A DNA stretch of 46,167 nt. Origin: an uncultured Reyranella sp. (GTDB lineage: Bacteria > Pseudomonadota > Alphaproteobacteria > Reyranellales > Reyranellaceae). Shown one piece after another: positions 40,826 to 46,167 of the stretch. Position 1 is the first letter of the stretch; each line of letters starts with the position of its first letter. Made by a program: the position numbers and the translations under genes. The notes under the pieces are model-generated. The model ran no database searches, was not told where the DNA came from, and saw nothing but the letters and a program-made list of their open reading frames with translations. The stretch spans positions 1-46,167 of the forward strand of contig CALFRN010000288.1 of NCBI GenBank assembly GCA_937919085.1, written 5' to 3'.

Positions 40826-42168
40826 CGTGCCGCCTCCGGGCGCGATGCGAAGGCATTGCCGACCTTCTTGAAGGCGGCAATGATGTCGTCGACGTCCTGA
40901 TCGGTCAGCACCGATGCGATGCTGAGGAGCGCACCGCGCTCCGACATGTCGTCGCAAACCGGCAAGGCACCGCGGGCGTAGCTGTAACCGGCGGCGAAGG
41001 CGTTGGAAGGATGGGTCCAGGGGAAGCCGTCCCTGGCGTTCGACCGCTTGTTCACAAGGCTCGGGATGTTGAAGTACCAGTGCATCCCCCAGTCGCACAT
41101 TGGCACGCAGGTCAGGCTGCCTTCCGGCCCGCGCACACCTTCGGCCTGCAGTGCCGCGGTGAAGCGCTGGCAGATGTCGGCCGTCGGATAGATGGTCATC
41201 AGGAACGGGCCGGTATCGCCGGCGGGATCGCCGACCTCGCGGAACGAGATGCCGGGAATACCCTTGATCGCCTCGCGGATCTTCCATTTGGCATCTCTCA
41301 TGTGGCCGGTGATCTTGCGGACCTTCCGCATCTGTCCCAGCGCCATCGCGCCCGACAGTTAGGACATCCGGCTGCCGGTTCCCCAGAACTGGTAGCGTTC
41401 GTCGGACGGATCGAGCCGGCCGTGTTCGTTGCGGGCATAGCCGAGGTCGTGCAGGGCGGAGCAGCGCTTGAACAGGTCCTCGTTTTCGGTGACGAGCAAT
41501 CCGCCTTCGCCACTGGTCATGTTCTTGTTGAGCTGGAAGCTGTAGATGCCGATGTCGCCGAACGAGCCGGAGGGGCGCCCCTTCACGCTGGCACCGATCG
41601 CCTGGGCACAGTCTTCCAGCAGCCACAGGTCATGCTTTTCGCAAACCTCGGCGATGCGGTCGTTGTGGCCCATCGCGCCGCTCATGTTGACCGTCAGTAC
41701 AGCGCGGGTGTGCGGGCCGATCTTGCGCTCCAGATCGGCGGGATCCATGCAGAAGGTGGCGTCGATATCGACCAGGCGGGGAATTGCGCCGGTCCTGACG
41801 ATCGCGCTCATGCAGCTCACCCACATGTAGCCGGGTACCATCACCTCATCGCCCGGCCCGACGCCGAAGGCGGCCAGGGCGATATGTAGCGCCGAGCTGC
41901 CGCTGTTCACGCCGAGCGCATGCTTGTGGCCGAAGGTGGAGCACCATTCGGCTTCCAGCCGGTCCACCATGCCTTTTGCGTCGAGCCCGTAGAAGCGAAA
42001 GGGACTGCGCGCGTCGATCACCTGGTCGACGAGGTGCTTTTCGTCGTCGTCGATGTAGTGAGCGCCGGGCAGTTCCCACGGCAGCGGCGTGTCGCGAACC
42101 GGCGTGCCGCCTTCGATGGCTAGGCGATTGGCTAGGTGACGTGAGGTACCTGACAAGTGATTCTCCAT
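40822..42168 (-). pseudogene. DegT/DnrJ/EryC1/StrS-family PLP aminotransferase interrupted by an in-frame TAA
   Basis: Reads as one 448-residue protein except for a TAA at 41361-41359 (codon 270), in the conserved stretch WGTGSRMS-stop-LSGAMALGQ where relatives carry an acidic Glu. A single G-to-T change (GAA to TAA) explains it. The frame is otherwise intact on both sides: 41359-42168 (269 residues) holds EGGTPVRD, VNSGSSALHIAL, LLEDCAQAIGAS and cofactor K215 in SFQLNKNMTSGEGG; 40822-41346 holds the C-terminal substrate domain. The family aminates keto-sugars or keto-cyclitols (AHBA synthase, scyllo-inosose aminotransferase, NtdA). Each half alone should be inactive. ATG 42168 lacks a clear ribosome-binding site. 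Its end overlaps the GMC start. Recent inactivation, sequencing error or stop read-through cannot be told apart here. Confidence 0.85.
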
Positions 42169-42244
42169 GAATTGGGAAAAGCTGGGACAAACGCGCCGTG
42201 CCGGCAGCGGTGCCGCCGGACGATACGCGGAGGAGGAAGTGCAG

Positions 42245-43216
42245 CTAGGCGGAAGCGGCTGATTTGGAAGCCAGCCAGGCAAGGCCGAGAAAAGCCGGAT
42301 CGGGACGTATGATGACAGCGGTCGGAATGCGCGCCAGATATCCCGACATCGGTCCCTTGGATTCGAACCGTTCCCGGAAGGCCGAGCGCTGCAGGAAGTC
42401 GGTAAAGTGGGGAGTGACGCCGCCGCCGATGAACAGCCCGCCGCGCGCACCCAGGGTGAGAGCCACGTTGCCGGCGACGCTACCCAGGAAGGCGCAGAAC
42501 ATGTCCAGGGCCTGGCGGCTGGCCGGGCAGTCTCCCGCCAGAGCGTGCTTGACGATGTCGGCGCTGGTCCGTTCCGGCACGGTCAGGCCATCGACCATCG
42601 CAATGGCGTGGTAGAGTTGCACCAGGCCGGGGCCCGACAACACGCGCTCGACCGAGACATGGTGAACCTGGGCGCGCAGCGCCAGGATGACTGCGTCCTC
42701 GCGCCGGTTCTCGCTCGACAGCGTGGCGTGGCCGCCTTCGGTGACCAGCAGGGTTTCGCTGCCTGCGCCGAAGGCGATGGCCGCAAGCCCGAAGCCCGTG
42801 CCCGGTCCCATCACCGCCATGGTGCCGCGCTCGAGCGGCGTGCCGTCGCCCAGAGCGAACAGGTCTTCGCTGCGCAGGGCCAGCAGGGCCCAGCCCAGTG
42901 CCTCGAAGTCGTTCAGCACCTGGACATTCTCCAGGCCGAGCCGTTGGCGGATGCGCTTCGTATCGACTGTCCAGGCAGCGTTGGTCATGTTGACGCGGCC
43001 ATTCACGACCGGGCCGGCGGCGGCTATCAGCGCCCGGTCCGGTGTATGTCCCGTCGCGGGGCCGGCCAGGAAGGCACGGGCGGCGTCGATCGGCGAGTCA
43101 TAGTCTGCGACGGCATAGGTGGTCGACGCACTGATGTCGCCGTCGACCAGCAGCGCGAAGCGAGCGTTGGTCGCGCCGATATCGGCCAGGATCGCGGAAG
43201 AGGCGGATTTTGTCAT
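42245..43216 (-). CDS. glk: Glucokinase
   Basis: A 323-residue hexokinase of the bacterial Glk (ROK-independent) family, which phosphorylates glucose to glucose-6-phosphate with ATP. Family motifs are LADIGATNARFAL (phosphate 1), the catalytic D103 in VLNDFEALG, GPGTGFGLAAIAFG, and the sugar-binding EGGHATLSSENRRED. The adenosine motif is in ARGGLFIGGGVTPHF. Length is normal for the family. It lies 36 nt after the first sugar porter and 76 nt before the aminotransferase on the same strand, so imported hexose would be phosphorylated by this enzyme. Other hexoses (mannose, 3-keto- or amino-glucose) are possible substrates. Confidence 0.93.
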   Translation of the reverse strand: MTKSASSAILADIGATNARFALLVDGDISASTTYAVADYDSPIDAARAFLAGPATGHTPDRALIAAAGPVVNGRVNMTNAAWTVDTKRIRQRLGLENVQVLNDFEALGWALLALRSEDLFALGDGTPLERGTMAVMGPGTGFGLAAIAFGAGSETLLVTEGGHATLSSENRREDAVILALRAQVHHVSVERVLSGPGLVQLYHAIAMVDGLTVPERTSADIVKHALAGDCPASRQALDMFCAFLGSVAGNVALTLGARGGLFIGGGVTPHFTDFLQRSAFRERFESKGPMSGYLARIPTAVIIRPDPAFLGLAWLASKSAASA

Positions 43217-43252
43217 GGCGTCATCTCCTCTCTGTCGTTGGCTTCGTTCGGC

Positions 43253-44674
43253 TCACGTGCGGCCGCCGGGAGTGGTCGCGGCTGCGGCGAGGGGGAGGCC
43301 GAGGTCGCGCACGGATCGGCCGCGTGCCAGGTTGGCTTCGATCAGCTCGAGCGACCGGCCACGGGTCTCCGGGACCAGCACGACCACGAAGACCAATGCG
43401 GCAACGCTCACCAGCCCATAGAGACCGAACACCAGCGCAATGCCCATGGCTTCGACCAGAACGGGAAATGTCAGCGAGACAAGCACGTTCACGCCCCAGG
43501 CGGTGGCCGACGCGATGCCCATGCCGACGCCGCGCAGGGCAAGGGGAAACAATTCCGACATCAGTACATACGGTAGTGGGCCGAGGCTGACGGCGAAGGC
43601 CATGACGAACAGGCACAGGCACACCACAGCGAACATGTTGGCCCAGTCCGAACCTCGTCCGCCCAGCAGCGCAAGGGCAAGGGCGATCAGGCTGAGTGCC
43701 ATCAGCACCAGGCCGGCGATCAACAACGGACGTCGCCCGAGCCGATCGATGAGCCCAATGGCGATGATCGTTGCAATCACGTTGACCGTGCCGATGCCGG
43801 CGGTGGCCAGAATAGGACCGAGCGCGCCACCGATGCCGACGTGGGCGAAGATCACCGGGGCGTAGTAGAGGATCGCGTCGATGCCGCTCAGGTTGGCGAA
43901 GGCAAAGAGGCCGGCGGCAACGATCAGGACCACGCGGGTCCGGCCGCGAAAGAGGTCGCGCCAATTGCCGTCCGGCGAAGCGTCTATGCGCAGCGGCAGT
44001 TCCTCGCCCTGGCCGCCGGTCAGGCGTGCGTGAGCGCGCGCCGCGTCGGCGTGCCGGCCGTGGAGCAGATACCAACGCGGACTCTCCGGCAGGGCGGCGA
44101 CGCTGGCGACAATCAGCACCCCGGGAAGGGCGCCGACGCACAGCATGGCTTGCCACCAGCCAGAAGGTGTCCAGGCGGCGCCCGTCAGGTAGGACAGCAG
44201 AATGCCAACCGTAATGGCGAGCTGGATAACAGAGACCAGCGCGCCGCGCAGCCGGGCCGGCGCGGTCTCGCTGACATAGAGCGGCGCGACCATGGTGGCG
44301 GCGCCGACGCCTAGGCCGGTCACGGTGCGCCAGATCAGCAACGAGGAGACCGATTCGGCAAGTGCGGCTCCGACTGGGCCCACTATGAACAACAGGGCCG
44401 TGAGAAGAAGCACGGACCGTTCGCCCAGGCGGTGGATCAGTGTGCCGGCGATGAGCGAACCGACCAGTCCACCCAGCAGTACCGAAGAGACGACAACGCC
44501 CTGCATGACAGGATCGAGTCCAAAATCCGCAGTCACGAAGTCGAGAACAGGGGCGATCACCGCCGTGTTGTAGCCGACGAGCAGGCCGGAGAGTGCGGCC
44601 AGTATGGCGATGAGCGCGATCATCGGCCTGATCCGGTGTTGGCGCAGGTTTCGAAGTGAACTGGCATCCGTCAC
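43253..44674 (-). CDS. Sugar-porter MFS transporter (XylE/GalP-like), copy 1
   Basis: A 473-residue sugar:H+ symporter with 12 helices, starting at GTG 44674, which overlaps the upstream porter's stop as GTGA. Sugar-porter signatures are GGLVGSLIAGTLIHRLGERS, LYVSETAPARLRGAL after TM4, ALPESPRWYLLHG, GLIDRLGRRPLLIAG and VPETRGRSLELIE. Helix 7 reads FANLSGIDAILYYAPVIF, where most porters have QQxSGINxxxYY; here the double Gln is absent, which may alter sugar binding. It is paired with a second porter 44671-46059; the two share motifs but differ in helix 7, so they may take different sugars. Confidence 0.92.
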   Translation of the reverse strand: MTDASSLRNLRQHRIRPMIALIAILAALSGLLVGYNTAVIAPVLDFVTADFGLDPVMQGVVVSSVLLGGLVGSLIAGTLIHRLGERSVLLLTALLFIVGPVGAALAESVSSLLIWRTVTGLGVGAATMVAPLYVSETAPARLRGALVSVIQLAITVGILLSYLTGAAWTPSGWWQAMLCVGALPGVLIVASVAALPESPRWYLLHGRHADAARAHARLTGGQGEELPLRIDASPDGNWRDLFRGRTRVVLIVAAGLFAFANLSGIDAILYYAPVIFAHVGIGGALGPILATAGIGTVNVIATIIAIGLIDRLGRRPLLIAGLVLMALSLIALALALLGGRGSDWANMFAVVCLCLFVMAFAVSLGPLPYVLMSELFPLALRGVGMGIASATAWGVNVLVSLTFPVLVEAMGIALVFGLYGLVSVAALVFVVVLVPETRGRSLELIEANLARGRSVRDLGLPLAAAATTPGGRT

Positions 44675-46059
44675 TCAGCCGGAACTTCACGACGCAACGA
44701 GGCGAAGGGCTTGCCGGAATTGAGGTGGTCCTCAATGGCCTCGAGCGAGTGCCCGGTCGTCTCCGGCACCCGCGTCAGGGTAAAGATGATACCGCCAAGG
44801 CAGATGACCGAGAAGAGCGTGAAGGTAAAAGCGAGGCCAGGCCCGGCCAGCATCAGCGGGAAGGTGAAGACCACCACGAAATTGAAGCCCCAGTTGCTGA
44901 TCGAGGCCATGCTCATGCCCGGTCCGCGCGCCCGCAGTGGGAAGATCTCCGACATCAGCACGTGCGGCAGTGGCCCGATGCTGATGGCAAAGGAGGCGAT
45001 GTAAAGCATGAGTGCCACGATGATGACCCACGACGGCACGAGGGTGGGATTGATCACTGCAAGGGCGATCGTGAGCATCGTCGCGGAAGTGCCGACAAAG
45101 CCCAGGATCAGCAGGGGACGCCGCCCGATCTTGTCGATGAGGTACATCGCCAGGATGGTCGTCAGCAGGTTGACCGTTCCGATGCCGACGGTAGCAAGAA
45201 TCTGGGTGCTTGTGCTGTCGAAGCCCGCGTGGTTGAAGATTTCCGGCGCGTAGTAGATCACGGCGTTGATGCCGCTGAGCTGCTGGAGGAAAAAGAGGCC
45301 GGCTCCGACGATCACCGCCGGCCGAATCTTCGGTTCCAGCAACGCCTTGTAGCCCGACTTTTTGCCGACTTCGGCGCGCGCCGTGCTGACCATCTCATCG
45401 AATTCACCTTCGACCGGCGAGGCAGCACCACGCAGGCGCTGCAGGCTGGTCCGTGCCTCGGCAGCAAATCCCTTGAGGATCAGCCAACGGGGTGATTCCG
45501 GCAGAAAGACGAGCCCGGCGAAAAACAGAACGCCCGGCAGGGCCCCGAGCGCGAACATGAGGCGCCACATCCCGTCGTCGTTCCATGGGATGTCGGCATC
45601 GGAATCGATGGCCAGGCCAGTCAGGTAGGATGCCAGGATGCCGACGGTGATCGCGAGCTGATAGGTGGAGACCAGTGCGCCGCGAATGCGAAGTGGAGCG
45701 GATTCCGAGATGTAGAGCGGCGCCGTAACCGCAGCGAGCCCAATTGCCAGCCCCAGGATGAGACGCGCCACGATGAGCATCCAGACCGCGGTGATGCCGG
45801 CGGCCATGAGAGAGCCCACCGTAAACAGCGCGGCGGCCGCCATCAGTGCGCGCCGGCGGCCGAACCGGTCGGTGATGCGGCCCGCGATGCTGGCGGCGAC
45901 AAGGGCCCCGAGCGGGACTGCCGCCGTCATGAAGCCGCCGACCAGCGGATCCATCGGGAAGTCCTTGTCGAGAAGCGGGCGCGCTACCGCGATGATGCCT
46001 TCGTCATAGCCGAAGAGGAATCCGGCGATGGCTGCAATGGCGGCGAGAAAGTAAATCAT
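44671..46059 (-). CDS. Sugar-porter MFS transporter (XylE/GalP-like), copy 2
   Basis: A 462-residue sugar:H+ symporter, first gene of the minus-strand operon. It starts IYFLAAIAAIAGFLFGYDEG, the canonical sugar-porter TM1 motif. It continues with GRITDRFGRRRALM, LYISESAPLRIRGAL, LPESPRWLILKG, FLQQLSGINAVIYYAPEIF (the intact QQxSGIN helix-7 sugar-binding motif), LIDKIGRRPLLILG and VPETTGHSLEAIE. AGAGGA precedes ATG 46059. It overlaps the next porter by 4 nt. The promoter should lie in the 108 nt between 46059 and the window end or beyond. Confidence 0.93.
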   Translation of the reverse strand: MIYFLAAIAAIAGFLFGYDEGIIAVARPLLDKDFPMDPLVGGFMTAAVPLGALVAASIAGRITDRFGRRRALMAAAALFTVGSLMAAGITAVWMLIVARLILGLAIGLAAVTAPLYISESAPLRIRGALVSTYQLAITVGILASYLTGLAIDSDADIPWNDDGMWRLMFALGALPGVLFFAGLVFLPESPRWLILKGFAAEARTSLQRLRGAASPVEGEFDEMVSTARAEVGKKSGYKALLEPKIRPAVIVGAGLFFLQQLSGINAVIYYAPEIFNHAGFDSTSTQILATVGIGTVNLLTTILAMYLIDKIGRRPLLILGFVGTSATMLTIALAVINPTLVPSWVIIVALMLYIASFAISIGPLPHVLMSEIFPLRARGPGMSMASISNWGFNFVVVFTFPLMLAGPGLAFTFTLFSVICLGGIIFTLTRVPETTGHSLEAIEDHLNSGKPFASLRREVPAE

Positions 46060-46167
46060 GCGGCAGTCCTCTTGAGCATCATCGTTCGGCAGAACGACCT
46101 GATCGTGAGCAGGTCAGCCGGCGTTGACGGGGCCACCGACCCTTTTGAGATCACTATGGGATGGATA

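Noticed and set aside
41359-41361. Stop codon recoding (selenocysteine or pyrrolysine) in the aminotransferase
   Set aside because: The codon is TAA, which is not used for either residue, and the family has Glu rather than a catalytic residue at this position.
40822-41626. Upstream extension of the sugar-type GMC gene into the aminotransferase region
   Set aside because: The extension is a shadow frame of the aminotransferase; GTG 40825 has a ribosome-binding site, the GTGA overlap and the proper FAD-binding N-terminus.
1-46167. tRNA/rRNA genes, CRISPR arrays, insertion sequences, integrases, phage genes
   Set aside because: I looked for cloverleaf-like arms, regularly spaced repeats, transposase motifs and terminal inverted repeats and saw none.

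Overview
This 46 kb window is high-GC and gene-dense. It looks like a chromosomal segment of a free-living alphaproteobacterium. The basis is an RNase E with a long acidic insertion inside its S1 domain, the syntenic block rne / N-acetylmuramoyl-L-alanine amidase / PBP1A / prfB, and many Liv-type ABC, TRAP-TAXI, acyl-CoA dehydrogenase and GMC oxidoreductase genes. A Rhodospirillales or Hyphomicrobiales member (Reyranella-like) would fit, but that is inference. I found no rRNA, tRNA, CRISPR array, transposase, phage gene or plasmid origin.

Layout. 1-6412: the tail of an unidentified gene, a periplasmic DsbA-like thioredoxin-fold protein and an M48 metalloprotease with TPRs (envelope quality control), a divergent gamma-glutamyltransferase-like lipoprotein, a class I aminotransferase, an LprI/DUF3298 exported protein and an NTF2-like protein. 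6518-10030: a tandem pair of acyl-CoA dehydrogenase subunits and a class V aminotransferase. 10054-18069: a bidirectional hairpin terminator, rne, a long AT-rich divergent control region, the amidase, PBP1A and prfB with an intact programmed +1 frameshift site. 18086-22499: a membrane protein, then a tightly overlapping operon of an MscS-like channel, a soluble MgtE-N/CBS protein and full MgtE, followed by a small membrane protein.

22622-28721 is metabolic accessory DNA: a DUF2141 protein, a GMC oxidoreductase, an aldo/keto reductase, an MFS carrier and an IlvD/Edd-family dehydratase. 28750-33351 is a complete branched-chain-amino-acid-type ABC importer (LivM-LivH-LivG-LivF-binding protein, in transcription order). 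33464-34957 is a DHA2-family drug exporter. 35083-38062 is a TAXI-type TRAP transporter (binding protein, fused permease and an unlisted 31-residue membrane peptide), divergent from an amidohydrolase at 38250.

39329-46059 is a five-gene minus-strand operon: two sugar-porter MFS carriers, glucokinase, a DegT/DnrJ/EryC1/StrS-type sugar aminotransferase and a sugar-type GMC oxidoreductase. Together these could import a sugar, phosphorylate it, oxidise a hydroxyl to a ketone and aminate it, so this is the best candidate for an undescribed small pathway. The aminotransferase is interrupted by one in-frame TAA, so the pathway is broken or recently lost unless that base is a sequencing error.
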